Below are positions 1 through 9,058 of a stretch of DNA of 64,000 nt, piece by piece. The stretch is taken from contig CAZNPL010000033.1 in NCBI GenBank assembly GCA_964574815.1, positions 1 through 64,000 on the forward strand, in the 5' to 3' direction. A program made the position numbers and the translations under genes. Under the pieces are notes generated by a model. That model was not told the origin of the DNA, made no database searches, and saw nothing but the letters and a program-made list of their open reading frames with translations. Every line of letters begins with the position of its first letter. Within the stretch, counting starts at the first letter, position 1. The stretch is from CAZNPL01 sp964574815 (GTDB lineage Bacteria; Planctomycetota; Phycisphaerae; UBA1845).

Positions 1-1006
1 GTCAGAAGAGAGCCGTCAGCCGTCGGAAAGAGCCGTCAGCCATCAGCCTTCAGCCATCAGCCGGAGGGCGGTCGCGCGTGGGTTGGCGATCGTTGGCGTT
101 CCTTTGCCGGCTTGAGTGTCCGTCCCCCACCCTTCGCTTCGCGAAGGATGGGGGCCCGCGTCCGCAATCACCAGGTGCATCAAGATGCGCCCTACGGTGC
201 TGCGCAAGGGACACCTCTCCGGCGGTTCGAACCCGCCCTGCTTCGCTCGCGGCGCTGATTGCGTTGGGTTGTTTGGCAGGCGGTGCTCCTTTACCTGGGT
301 ACGGCTCGGCGGCCGCGGTTCCTGGGGAGGGCCCTTTGCTCTCCCGCTTGCGCCTAAAGAACATGGGAGTTGTTCCAGGTTTTGGGGGATTTTGTTGTAC
401 AGGCGATATCATGTGCGGGAGGGGGGTTGTTATGGGACCGACGAGTTGTCAGTGGTCAGTTTTCAGTGGTCAGGAGGAAGCCTTCAGCCATCAGCCGGAG
501 GGCGGTCGCGCGTGGGTTGGTGATCGTTGGCGTTCGTTTGCCGTCTTGAATGTCCGTCCCCCATGCTTCGCTTTGCGAGGGTGTCGGGCGCCCCCGCTGG
601 CGCAGTTGTCAGTGGTCAGTTTTCAGTTGTCAGGAAGAAGCCTTCAGCCGTTGATTGTGTCCGGGGCGACCCAATCGGCGGGGGCGTTTGCCTGCGGGGG
701 CTCTTGGTTGATGATTGGTGGGGCATGGATGAGGCCACCGGGCGAGGGTCGCTGAAAAGGATTCCTGGCCCCGTTTCTTCCCAGAGCAAGCCGTCAGCCG
801 GAGCCGACGAGTTGGCTGGAGAGGAGTCAGTAGAGCAGGTGATCAGTTGAGCAGGAGAGCAGTTGGCAGGGGCGGGGTTGGGCCGGCATCCCATTGAAGA
901 GGGCAGACGAGCGGCGGCCCTGTGGGACAAGGGCGGAACCGGGATTCGTCGGCGCGGCTGCCGGACAACGAACGCTGAAAGAGATTCCCGACCCCGTTCC
1001 GGCACG
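1..1006. repeat. Gene-free repeat-rich region
   Basis: No convincing gene is seen in this first kilobase. It is built of repeated intergenic blocks. A block of about 100 bp starting at position 51 recurs at about 485-585 with only a few differences. Both copies run from a CAGCCATCAG start into a CGTCCCCCA segment. A second motif, built of GTCAGTGGTCAGTTTTCAG units followed by a GCCTTCAGCC block, is present at about 446-500 and 606-650. The block at about 790-860 resembles 8795-8850. The short palindrome CTTCGCTTCGCGAAG (about 133-147) reappears near 8940. Long open frames here have repeat-derived, low-complexity translations and are not supported as genes. Confidence 0.75.
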
Positions 1007-1858
1007 CTAAATTGGGTCGGGTTGTGAGGGTGGGATGGGACCGGCAGTATTAGTCGGTCCGACGCTAAGGGCTGGCGTATACTGCGGTTTAACCGGAGGC
1101 TGGGCATTATCCACGCGCGGTTTCCTGGGCGATGACCGACGCTTTGCCGGGCGCACGATACGGCGTCGAGCTTTATCAATCTCTTCCGAGTCAACAATAT
1201 CGCGCTTCAGTATTTCGCCGCGCAACACATCCCTGATGTCCTCAGTGTCGATTCGCACGCCAGGGGTCGCACGTCGCAGTTCCCTGCGGATTGCACTTAG
1301 AACGGGATCGCCCAGCAGAACCGCCGCGACGAAATGTCGGTTCAGCGCTTGCCGTTGTTCGTGGTATTCTTCAATAACATCTTTGACAATGCCTTCGCGG
1401 CTTAGAGTGTAGATCATCTCGGGGAGTTCGCGGTCGCCCTGGAGCAGATCCATCGTGAATACATGTTCGTAGCTGATGGGTTGCTCGAAAACCATACGGT
1501 ATGCTTGCCACTCCACGCCGTTCGTTAGAACGATCCACTCTATTCCCTCCTTTGCCGCGTAGTCTGTCGCTTGTCGGAGGTGGCCTTCTTTGAGAGGTTT
1601 ATCGATCGCTTTGACCTCGATCAGGTATTTGACTTTCCCGTCCACTTTTACCGCGAGATCGCAAAACGTGCCACGGATCGCGTATTCGCCCGTTAACTCA
1701 GAGTACTTATCGAAACCGAAGACCTCCGCAAGTATGTCCGTCACGATTGTGACGGTGTCTTGCTCGCTTCGATCCGCATTGCGGGCTGTTTCCAGGACTT
1801 TCCGAAATCGCTTCAAACCGGACTTGATTCGCGTGGCAACTTTCTTTGGAATTGGCAC
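1007..1858 (-). CDS. HsdR N-terminal-like nuclease domain protein
   Basis: 283 residues. Residues about 25-130 resemble the N-terminal nuclease domain of type I restriction subunit HsdR (HSDR_N family). The PD-(D/E)xK-like core is visible as a CDLAVKV strand followed by LIEVKA, giving the Asp...Glu-x-Lys arrangement. The later IEWIVLTNGVEWQAYRM segment is typical of the family. The C-terminal 60 residues are basic and then proline-rich. There is no helicase part and no hsdM or hsdS nearby, so this is a stand-alone member of unknown role, not a restriction system. The start is GTG at 1858, supported by a GGGAG site eight bases upstream. Family membership is fairly sure; nuclease activity is inference. 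Confidence 0.75.
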   Translation of the reverse strand: MPIPKKVATRIKSGLKRFRKVLETARNADRSEQDTVTIVTDILAEVFGFDKYSELTGEYAIRGTFCDLAVKVDGKVKYLIEVKAIDKPLKEGHLRQATDYAAKEGIEWIVLTNGVEWQAYRMVFEQPISYEHVFTMDLLQGDRELPEMIYTLSREGIVKDVIEEYHEQRQALNRHFVAAVLLGDPVLSAIRRELRRATPGVRIDTEDIRDVLRGEILKRDIVDSEEIDKARRRIVRPAKRRSSPRKPRVDNAQPPVKPQYTPALSVGPTNTAGPIPPSQPDPI

Positions 1859-2073
1859 AGGACTGACTCCCTTTTCTTTTGAACGGTGTAGTCTGCGTGT
1901 CCTAGGTTACAGCACCGCCCGAGCGAATACAAGAGGCAATCGCTCGCGGTGAGAATCATCGATGCCGAAATCAGGACCCGGCGCGATGGGGCCAAAGTCG
2001 GGCGAACTAGCGCTCATCCCCGGGGCAGGCATCGGCGTGGAGGAACTAGTCGAGGTGTTCGCGAGAGCCAAGT
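1859..2073. other. Intergenic gap
   Basis: Holds the probable promoter and ribosome binding site of the HsdR-N-like gene (minus strand). I see no gene, hairpin or repeat that I can name. Confidence 0.4.
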
Positions 2074-2817
2074 CTATCGAGTGTGACGATCGGTGCTGCG
2101 GCCGTCGGACGCAGACAACAGCGCTTCAATGCGCGTGAGACGCTCGCGGATCAATGATAGTTCGTCTTCTTGGGCTTCTTCCCCTGGCTGAATGAACCAT
2201 GTTGCCATGAAACCCGTAAACGTACCGAAGAGTCCGACGCCGGAGATCATTAGCACTGCGGCGACCAACCGCCCCGCCGACGTCACGGGATAAGTGTCAC
2301 CATATCCGACCGTCGTGATCGTCACAAATGACCACCAGAGAGCCTGCTCGGCGTTCGTTATGTTCGATTCGGGGCTCGACTCGATATGCAGCATCATGAC
2401 GCTGGAGGCCACGATCAGAAGAATTGCCAGGAGTGCTGCCGTCGAGAAGGCTGATTCGGCCCGGCGCTGAACGAGTTGAGTAGCAATGGCACGGGTGGCG
2501 CGCAGGCCGCGCAGTACGCGAATGATTCGGAGAATACGCGCGAGCCGTCCGACGCGTAGGATTTCGATCGTGGGGATACTGGAGAGAAAGTCAATCCAGC
2601 CCCATTTCAGATAGCCGATCTTTGACGGGGCTGTGGCAAGCTTGACGAAGAAATCCACGAGAAAAATCACGCACACGGCCGTGTCGGCGTAGCTCAGGAT
2701 TGCGGCCGTGCCTTCGTTCAAGTCAACGCATGCTTCGATAAGGAGTGCTGCAAGGACGTACACGCATAGTCCAAGCATAAAGAGTTCGTAGACTTTAACC
2801 TGTTGAGAAGTCCCCAT
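2074..2817 (-). CDS. Voltage-gated-type potassium channel
   Basis: 247 residues, an inner-membrane Kv-type ion channel. Six membrane segments can be read: S1 (VYELFMLGLCVYVLAALLI), S2 (CVIFLVDFFVKL), S3 (WIDFLSSIPTI), an S4 with regularly spaced arginines (RLARILRIIRVLRGLRATR), S5, and a pore helix with the intact selectivity filter TTVGYGD followed by S6. A charged C-terminal tail (EDELSLIRERLTRIEALL) may form a short coiled coil, as in tetrameric bacterial channels. The ATG at 2817 is preferred over longer upstream frames because the protein then begins just before S1 and an AAAGGGAT site precedes it. It may share a transcript with the BRCT gene upstream (gap 71 bases). Confidence 0.88.
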   Translation of the reverse strand: MGTSQQVKVYELFMLGLCVYVLAALLIEACVDLNEGTAAILSYADTAVCVIFLVDFFVKLATAPSKIGYLKWGWIDFLSSIPTIEILRVGRLARILRIIRVLRGLRATRAIATQLVQRRAESAFSTAALLAILLIVASSVMMLHIESSPESNITNAEQALWWSFVTITTVGYGDTYPVTSAGRLVAAVLMISGVGLFGTFTGFMATWFIQPGEEAQEDELSLIRERLTRIEALLSASDGRSTDRHTR

Positions 2818-2888
2818 GCCGATCCCTTTCAACGTAACGATCGTTTGAGCGGTTGGCCGGGGCGTTCCGCCCCGCGGAATTGCCTTCG

Positions 2889-3821
2889 TCAGCCGGTGGG
2901 ATCGTCTTCCACCGCATCCCAAAAGTCGTTTTCGTGAACGATGAGAACTTGGCTGCCTTCTCTCCGATAACGGACGGCCTGCTCGACTTTGCGTCCATAG
3001 CACGCATATGCCCACGCGGGGTTCCCGTTGGCTCCGACAATCAGGTAGTGTGTCTTTTTGGTTAGGCTATTCGAGAACCAGCCTCCGCGCTGCTCGACGG
3101 TGGCCGCGAACTCGGTTCGCAAGGCCCGCTCAGACTTGCCTGTGACGCAGAAGCGATGATCCGCGAAGACGATTTCAGGACAAACAGCACAAAGGCCTGT
3201 GAGCGACGTGCCAATCTCGTCGACGTCTAGATCGACAACATGCGCCCCCCCGATGTCCACGAATTGAGCGAAGTACTCCAGGAGCATCACGTGCTCGCGC
3301 TTGTCGATGCGGCCATCGCGAAGGACTCCCGTGATCAGCGACGAGATTTCGTCGAAAGGCCAACACGTCTTGAGATGCTCGTGATCGTTCATCCAGTCTT
3401 CGAGGGCCAGGAGCTCATTCTTGGTAATGATGCCGTCCGAAGCGATGCCGCCCAGCATTCCCTGCAGGCGTTGTATGTCCGACGTGACTGCGTTGTAGTG
3501 GGGCGTGTCGGCCTGGACCCTCCGGCATAGCCACTGGACGTCTTCGAGCTCTTCCAAATCGACCACTCCGTCACGAAGCACGTCCTCAAGGAAAGGCATG
3601 AGTTCATTGAACGGGTGCCGATTTGCCACGTCTGCATGATCACGAACCCAGTCTTTGACGGCCTCCATCTCATCTGGCGTCACCACTCCGTCCGAAGCGA
3701 TCCCGGAGAACAGGCCCTCGATTGTATGTAACGACTTGTTCAGTCTCGCAGGTCCGGTGAAGTGCCAGTACCGGGCGCTGTCCGGATCGGGATTACGACC
3801 AGTTTGCCGACGCCGCGCCAT
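2889..3821 (-). CDS. TerB-like repeat and BRCT domain protein
   Basis: 310 residues. The C-terminal 95 residues look like a BRCT domain of the DNA ligase type: FCVTGKSERALRTEF, then AATVEQRGGWFSNSLTKKTHYLIVG read in order, then a conserved Trp in the last helix. The N-terminal part holds two copies of a helical unit with IASDGVVTPDE and IASDGIITKNE, each followed by an acidic helix and a second unit of the form VLRDGVVDLEELE or VLRDGRIDKREH. These recall TerB or EF-hand-like helical repeats. The ATG at 3821 has a GGAG site eight bases upstream. A role in DNA damage or ligation is plausible from BRCT domains generally, but nothing nearby supports it directly. Confidence 0.75.
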   Translation of the reverse strand: MARRRQTGRNPDPDSARYWHFTGPARLNKSLHTIEGLFSGIASDGVVTPDEMEAVKDWVRDHADVANRHPFNELMPFLEDVLRDGVVDLEELEDVQWLCRRVQADTPHYNAVTSDIQRLQGMLGGIASDGIITKNELLALEDWMNDHEHLKTCWPFDEISSLITGVLRDGRIDKREHVMLLEYFAQFVDIGGAHVVDLDVDEIGTSLTGLCAVCPEIVFADHRFCVTGKSERALRTEFAATVEQRGGWFSNSLTKKTHYLIVGANGNPAWAYACYGRKVEQAVRYRREGSQVLIVHENDFWDAVEDDPTG

Positions 3822-4204
3822 GGCAAGATCTCCACATTCGCCCTTCCGACGCGCGTAGGTTACCGCGCTCGGAGGAGGGAAATCAACCGGATTCTGAGGC
3901 AGAGGAGATGCCCTCATCCCCGCTCTCATCGCTACGCCTAGCCTGCGCAACCCGGCGCTTTCGCCGCGCCGCTGCTCGTCGCGGTTTGGAGCACGGCGTG
4001 CCATGGAAAACAAAAGGCGAAGCACCCGTCTGCTTTCGGGGATTCGCCTGGACGGTAAAGGACATGTTTGTCCGCAGCTAGTCAAATCCACAGATAGGTC
4101 ATTCGAGTGTTCTCGCTGGCCGCTGTGTAACTGACGGGCGGCATGTCGGGTACAGGCCGCTGGCATGGCACAGGTTGGTTGTGCGGGTTTCGGAGGCCGT
4201 TCGC
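3822..4204. other. Intergenic gap
   Basis: No gene recognised. The region lies upstream of the BRCT gene and downstream of a decayed gene fragment on the same strand, so it probably carries the BRCT gene promoter. Confidence 0.35.
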
Positions 4205-4440
4205 CATTGGTTTCGGTTTTGGTGGCATGTGCTGGTCATTTCGAGTTGGGTTTGGCGGATGGGGCAGTTGGCTATTTGGAGGGGGAGGTGGCCTCGGGTC
4301 AGGCAGGTGTCGTTTTGGCGGGTGATTTGGGCGTTGAGGAGGTCGGCTTCGAGGTCGACGCGGGTGAGGCGCAGGAGGCGGTGGGTGGAGCCAACGAAGT
4401 GTTCGCGCGAGAGCAGGTGAACGCCGTGGCAGTTGAGCAG
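4205..4440 (-). pseudogene. Fragment of zinc-ribbon membrane protein C-terminus
   Basis: Read on the minus strand, this stretch encodes RLLRLTRVDLEADLLNAQ, then ITRQNDTCLTRG, then IRQTQLEMT. It closely matches the C-terminal end of the protein at 7482-8408 (RLLRLTHLDLEADLLNAK, VTRQNETYITRG, VRQTQLEMT). The N-terminal two thirds of that protein, including membrane segments and zinc ribbon, are absent, and there is no start codon context. It is a truncated copy. Together with the intact gene it brackets the multicopper oxidase gene as a direct repeat in the same orientation, which suggests duplication or an insertion event. Confidence 0.65.
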
Positions 4441-4481
4441 TTTGCGGCGTGAGGTTGGCGGGTGATCGAGTTCAACGAACG

Positions 4482-4508
4482 AGGGGGGGCGCGCTGGGCG
4501 CCCCCCCT
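4482..4508 (-). terminator. GC-rich hairpin after the multicopper oxidase gene
   Basis: A perfect 11-bp inverted repeat (AGGGGGGGCGC and GCGCCCCCCCT) with a five-base loop starts 27 bases past the oxidase stop codon. There is no T tract, so it could be an L-shaped terminator or an mRNA 3' end stabiliser. The position directly after a stop codon supports a termination role. Confidence 0.55.
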
Positions 4509-4534
4509 GTTTGCGTTGATGCCGGCGGTGGTGC

Positions 4535-6781
4535 TTATGGGCCGACGAAGTATGGGCGCATCATTTCGTTATCCTCGTGTTCGAGGATGTGGCAGTGCCA
4601 GACGTAGAGGCCGGGGATGTCGAACAGGGCTTTGATCGTGGTGACCTCGCCGGGGAAGGCGATCACCGTGTCCTTGAAGCCGACTTCCCACGGTTCGGCC
4701 GGGCGGGCGGCTCCGCCGATGGCCTGGCGGCCCAGCACTTCGAAACGGACCAGGTGCAGGTGGATCGGGTGGGCGTCGGCGGTGAAGTTGTAGATACTCC
4801 ACTCTTCAATGGCACCTGTGTCGGGGTTTTCGGTGACCCATATACTCACCGGGCCCGCGGGCACGTTCACGACCTTCTCGACGCCCGCGCCGACCTCAGT
4901 CCACTCGTGCGGAATGCCGGCCGGGTCGGGTCCGGAGAAGTCAACCTCACCGAGCAGGGCCGCGGTGGGGCCGAAGGGCACGACGTCGATGCCGACGCCG
5001 ATGACGCCGTCGGGATCGGGGCTGTCGCAATCGACTTCCTTGATCGGCTCGACGAATGCGTCGGCGTCGACATCCAGGAGGACGCAAACGTCCTCGGACT
5101 CCAGCTCGTTCAATGACACGTCCTGGTACCCGGTGGTTGCACCGAGTGCGCCCTCCGCATTCAGTACGAGGTCGGCCGGTTCGGTCGCCGGTGTGGAGCC
5201 GGACGGATCGGTGTCGCTGGCGCCGTCGAGGGCCGCATTGACCACGAAGCGCATGACCTGTCCGGTGGTGGCCGGGTCTGCGGGATCGAAATCGATGCCC
5301 GGAATGCCGCCGCCGAAGGGGTCGTCGGGAGCGATGTTGGTGAGATAGATCTCCGTGCCGTCGGCCAACCCTCTGAAGTCCACGATGACGTCCGCCCGTT
5401 CGGCCGGCCCGAACAGCACCTGGCCTGTTCCGTCGCCGCTCTGGTCGAGGTCGAGTGCGTTCAGCAGGACGGGTGCCGGCAGGAAGCCCTGGTCGCCGCC
5501 GATCTGGTATACCTCGACGTCGGGGACTGTGACCTTAAGCCACAGAAAGCGGGAGTTGCAGCCGTTGAGGAGGCGAAGGCGGTACTGGGCGGGGGCCACC
5601 TCGAGCTGCGGCCAGCTCACGCCGTTGACGACCATCACGTTGAAGAACGCCTCGGGATTCCATGTAGGCAGTACGTCAGAATCGGGGGCGAAGGGGATTC
5701 TGAGATCGCGGGGCTCGACTCCTTCGAAGAAGGCTCGTTGCTTGGGGTAGAAGAGATGTCTTCCCTTTCTGTCGAAGGAGCGGTCCTGGATGACAACAGG
5801 GATTTCGCGAATCGAGTTGCGGTCCGGCTCACCGGGTACGTTGAGCGCGAGCACGCCTTGGCCGGCGACGGGTGCGGGGCCGGGAAGGACGGCCGCGTCG
5901 CCGGTGCCTTGGACGGTGGCGCCGTCGTAGGGTCCGCCGCGGATGAGCCAGAAGCCGGCCGGACCGGCGTAGACGTTGTTGCGGGTCATGCCGAGGCTGT
6001 GGTCGTGGAACCACAGCGTGGTGGCCGGCTGGTCCTGGCGGTAGTGATAGTCGGCATAGCCGAGGTTGCCCGGGTTGGTGCCGGTGGCGTCGTCAAAAAG
6101 CCTCCCCTTGGTTGCGTATCCGGCGGGGATATTGTTGGCGGCGGGCAGCCACCATGCCTCGGGGTAGCCGTCGCTATGGGAGTCCACGTGTGCTCCGTGG
6201 AGGTGGGTGACGATGGGGACGGGGCCTTCGTAGTGCTCGGGGTCGGTCCCTGCACAGTCGGTCCTGGTGCTTCCGTCCTTGCACTGCTGGGGCGGGTTGG
6301 CCCAGTGGACCGTCTGGTCGACCGGGGTAATGTGGGCCAGGTAGTTGCCATCCTCGTCGACGAGATCGTTGATCCAGCGCACGTCGACCGGCACGTTGGC
6401 CATGGTCTCGACGGTGTAGGCGGGGTAGTTGAACTGGGAGTCAGGGGCCGGGGCCACGGTGGGCGTGGGGTCTGCCGCGGGCCCGTAGCTCCATACCTGG
6501 GTGGCCTCGAACTTGTCATTGCGTCCGTTGATCGTGTTCCAGATTCCTCCCGGAAGGATCTGCTGCTTGAACTGTCGGACCGCAATGTCGTAGCTGTCGG
6601 CCGTTCCGTCATTGTTCATGACTGGTGGGATGACCAGCGGCGTTACGTACTTTGGAATGGTTGTCGGATCCACCGAAGGACCGAAGACGGGTTCTGCGAG
6701 GGACTGAGATACAGTTCCTAAAAGCATAACCCCTGCAAAGCCGAATGTCAGTACTCTTAAAAGAATGATTCGTTTCATCAT
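4535..6781 (-). CDS. Secreted CotA-like multicopper oxidase
   Basis: 748 residues. All four copper-ligand motifs of three-domain multicopper oxidases are visible: THLHGAHVDSHSDG, LWFHDHSLGMTRNN, HPIHLHLVRFEV, and the C-terminal HCHILEHEDNEMM, which supplies the type 1 copper Cys, His and a Met axial ligand. The pattern resembles CotA, bilirubin oxidase and phenoxazinone synthase, which oxidise phenolic substrates or Mn/bilirubin-type compounds using O2. The N-terminus (MMKRIILLRVLTFGFAGVML) is a Sec-type signal peptide. The ATG at 6781 is chosen because GGAG lies eight bases upstream; a longer TTG frame exists but would bury the signal peptide. The protein is longer than CotA because of acidic inserts in the second half (about residues 500-640). 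It is a single gene. The substrate is unknown. Confidence 0.9.
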   Translation of the reverse strand: MMKRIILLRVLTFGFAGVMLLGTVSQSLAEPVFGPSVDPTTIPKYVTPLVIPPVMNNDGTADSYDIAVRQFKQQILPGGIWNTINGRNDKFEATQVWSYGPAADPTPTVAPAPDSQFNYPAYTVETMANVPVDVRWINDLVDEDGNYLAHITPVDQTVHWANPPQQCKDGSTRTDCAGTDPEHYEGPVPIVTHLHGAHVDSHSDGYPEAWWLPAANNIPAGYATKGRLFDDATGTNPGNLGYADYHYRQDQPATTLWFHDHSLGMTRNNVYAGPAGFWLIRGGPYDGATVQGTGDAAVLPGPAPVAGQGVLALNVPGEPDRNSIREIPVVIQDRSFDRKGRHLFYPKQRAFFEGVEPRDLRIPFAPDSDVLPTWNPEAFFNVMVVNGVSWPQLEVAPAQYRLRLLNGCNSRFLWLKVTVPDVEVYQIGGDQGFLPAPVLLNALDLDQSGDGTGQVLFGPAERADVIVDFRGLADGTEIYLTNIAPDDPFGGGIPGIDFDPADPATTGQVMRFVVNAALDGASDTDPSGSTPATEPADLVLNAEGALGATTGYQDVSLNELESEDVCVLLDVDADAFVEPIKEVDCDSPDPDGVIGVGIDVVPFGPTAALLGEVDFSGPDPAGIPHEWTEVGAGVEKVVNVPAGPVSIWVTENPDTGAIEEWSIYNFTADAHPIHLHLVRFEVLGRQAIGGAARPAEPWEVGFKDTVIAFPGEVTTIKALFDIPGLYVWHCHILEHEDNEMMRPYFVGP

Positions 6782-7481
6782 TACACTATCTCCAACCACA
6801 TTGCCTATAGTCATGACCCGAATCCGGTTCAGGCCGATCAGCTTTGGTGCCGGGCTCCTCAGTGTGCCGTCATTCGCCGCAACTGCGTCGGTGCATTCCG
6901 GAGCGTGACTGCCCGACTGAACCAAGCCATGGAGCCGTTCCACGGCGGATGCGCCGCGAGGCGTAGAGCGGTCCCGGGCTGCGGGCGTTTCCGTCCGCAT
7001 GTGGCTACCCAGCGGGGCCGGCCGCGCGCGCGGCAAACCGCGCGCAAGTTGTTAAATAAAGCGCTTTTTATCGAAGAAGAGCAGTTTTCCGAGTTTTCAA
7101 TTTCCCTGCGTTGCTGATCAGCAGCGGGAATTGCCAACAATACGGCCGCTCCCCCAAGGTCCGGCCCTGCAAGCGCCACTTTCCGAGTGGGCACTGTATC
7201 CGATGCTCCGACACAATGCAAGTCTATTACGTTTTTTTAACCATCCTCGGGGTAAGAAGGCACCGAGGTACAGGGCTATTCGAACCGCCGGGCGGTCGAC
7301 GGTGTTTCAAGATGGCTTCAGCCTTTCCGCGCCACACCATCGGGTTCATGGGCAGAGCGGTAGGATCAATACTGACGAACAAGTGCCGAACTGATGTCGC
7401 TGGGTTGTGCGGGCGAGCGTTGACCGCTGAAATTGCGAATTACAGAAGAGTTATAACTTTTGATGGCGTTGTCTCGTTGCC
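6782..7481. other. Intergenic gap upstream of the multicopper oxidase
   Basis: About 700 bases without a convincing gene. The A/T-rich stretches at about 7046-7075 and 7228-7245 stand out in this GC-rich window and are the best places for the minus-strand promoter of the oxidase. I could not identify a clear -35/-10 pair. Confidence 0.4.
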
Positions 7482-8408
7482 TCATGCCTGGCGGAGGTGG
7501 CTCGGGGAGTTTTCTACGGCAGTGTGCCAATAGCCGCGGGCTGCGCGGCAGTCGATGGTCATTTCCAGTTGGGTTTGGCGGACGGGGCGGTTGGCTATTG
7601 TGAGAATGAGGCGGCCTCGGGTTATGTAGGTTTCGTTTTGACGGGTGACCTTGGCGTTCAGGAGATCGGCTTCGAGATCGAGGTGGGTCAGGCGCAACAG
7701 GCGGCGGGTTGCGAAGAGAAGGCTTGATAGGCGGCGGAAGGTTTTGGCGTTGATGGTGAGGCGGCCTGTGGTGTAGCGGGTCTGGTCGGTCTGGTCGCGG
7801 AGGTAGCGGTCGAGGTCGAGGGTTCGGAAGCCTGCGAGACGGTTGATCCACATCTCGCGGATGATCTCGCGGGTGTTGGAGTCGATGTTTTCGGCGAAAG
7901 TAAGTTGGCCGCATGATGCGCGCGTGAGGGCGGGAGGTGGTTTGGGGCCGGCGGCAATGCTCCGTCCACATTCCGGGCAGATGCCGCTGGTATTGCCAGT
8001 CAGATCGTAACCACATCCGCGACATCGCCAGGGCGGGCGCCGACTCAGGAGCACGCGAACTTGAACGATGCTTGGAGCGAGGCGGCAGAACAGGCCCATC
8101 GCAACCGTGACCGCGCAACACTCGATAATCACGGTCCACTTATCGAGATCGGTCATGAAACGGGCGTAGCGCATGTGCCGGGCAGTGTATGAGGTTACGA
8201 AGATTCCGCCGCCGAGCATGCCGTAAATCAACAGCAGCGGCCTCGGCAGGCTGTACCTGGATGCGTACAACGCGCCCGCCGGAACGAGGGCCAGGACAAG
8301 CCAATCGATCGGCTGTGGGTAGGGGCGTGTAGAGAGGCGGGGGAGGCTAAAGTTCACCAAGTGCAGGAAGGCCAGCCAAACAACGAGAGGCAACGCCGAC
8401 GTTCGCAC
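7482..8408 (-). CDS. Zinc-ribbon integral membrane protein
   Basis: About 308 residues from GTG 8408 (a TTG at 8450 would add 14). Four hydrophobic segments fill the first 150 residues. They are followed by a zinc ribbon, CRGCGYDLTGNTSGICPECG, of the kind found in many planctomycete membrane proteins. The C-terminal half is soluble, basic and rich in Thr and Arg (RLTHLDLEADLLNAKVTRQN). A GTGAGG site lies close upstream of GTG 8408. Function is unknown; the ribbon probably binds zinc. A decayed copy of its last 80 residues lies at 4205-4440 on the other side of the multicopper oxidase gene. Confidence 0.72.
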   Translation of the reverse strand: MRTSALPLVVWLAFLHLVNFSLPRLSTRPYPQPIDWLVLALVPAGALYASRYSLPRPLLLIYGMLGGGIFVTSYTARHMRYARFMTDLDKWTVIIECCAVTVAMGLFCRLAPSIVQVRVLLSRRPPWRCRGCGYDLTGNTSGICPECGRSIAAGPKPPPALTRASCGQLTFAENIDSNTREIIREMWINRLAGFRTLDLDRYLRDQTDQTRYTTGRLTINAKTFRRLSSLLFATRRLLRLTHLDLEADLLNAKVTRQNETYITRGRLILTIANRPVRQTQLEMTIDCRAARGYWHTAVENSPSHLRQA

Positions 8409-8509
8409 ATGCGCCTCACTTTCGTCCGGGAGGGATGGTAACCGAAGCAAAGAGCGGCGTTGCCACCCTCTGGTGTTGCATGAATCGGTGCGCGGGCCTG
8501 TGCAATTGG

Positions 8510-8683
8510 TCAGTCTTCACGGTCGGATCCGTTTTTGGGGATGAGGCTGAATCGGACGGCGAGGAGGGCGATGACGCAGATGGCGGCGAGGAGCCAGTTC
8601 TGGGTGAGGAAGGCGTAGCTGGTCGGAGGGAGGATGATCGCGATGAGGACCACGGCCCAGATGTGGCGCTGGTGGTTCGTCAT
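8510..8683 (-). CDS. Small membrane protein, two hydrophobic segments
   Basis: 57 residues from ATG 8683: a short polar start (MTNHQRH), a helix (IWAVVLIAIILPPTSYAF), a second helix (WLLAAICVIALLAVRFSLI) and a charged tail. The two-helix layout and clean codon use suggest a real small membrane protein, but there is no strong ribosome binding site and I recognise no family. It lies 101 bases upstream of the zinc-ribbon gene on the same strand and could be co-transcribed with it. Confidence 0.5.
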   Translation of the reverse strand: MTNHQRHIWAVVLIAIILPPTSYAFLTQNWLLAAICVIALLAVRFSLIPKNGSDRED

Positions 8684-8719
8684 GCGGCGGATGTTAGCGG
8701 AAAGTGGGGGTGGTCCCAA

Positions 8720-9058
8720 TGGTGGGTGAAGTATTCAGTTTTCAGTTGTCAGTTTTCAGAGGGAAGCCTTCTGGCGTTCTGCCTCAAATGGATCAGCCGG
8801 AGCCGACGAGTCGGCTGGAGAGGAGAAAGTAGAGCAGTGGAGCAGGTGGGCAGTTTGCGGGGGAACGCTGGTCCGGTGATTCCGTGCCGCTTGCTGCGCA
8901 AGGGGCGGGGCACCTTGCATGAATGTCTGTCCCCCACCCTTCGCTTCGCGAAGGATGGCCCCCGGGGATGGAACCCGCGGCCGCGGGTACGAGATCGGCG
9001 GGTGGAAGCCGTTTGACGGAATTACGAGTGGCGGGTGGAACCTGCGTAAAGGGGTCGA
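8720..9058. repeat. Repeat-filled intergenic region
   Basis: No gene. The block at 8733-8775 is made of CAGTTTTCAGTTGTCAG units like those near 606-650. Positions 8795-8850 resemble 790-860. Positions 8924-8958 repeat the CCCCCACCCTTCGCTTCGCG block of 124-150. A GGCGGGTGGAACC half-palindrome at about 9030 matches the composite elements further on. The same blocks in the same order as in 1-1000 point to a dispersed intergenic repeat. Confidence 0.65.

Noticed and set aside
226..240. TCGAACC-like tRNA T-loop signature (GGTTCGAACCC)
   Set aside because: No acceptor stem, D arm or anticodon arm can be built around it; it is part of a repeat module.
1007..1858. Type I restriction system or a defence island
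   Set aside because: Only an HsdR-N-like domain is present; no helicase, methyltransferase or specificity subunit nearby.
5738..6721. Plus-strand open frame of 327 codons
   Set aside because: Antisense shadow of the multicopper oxidase, a common effect in GC-rich genes.
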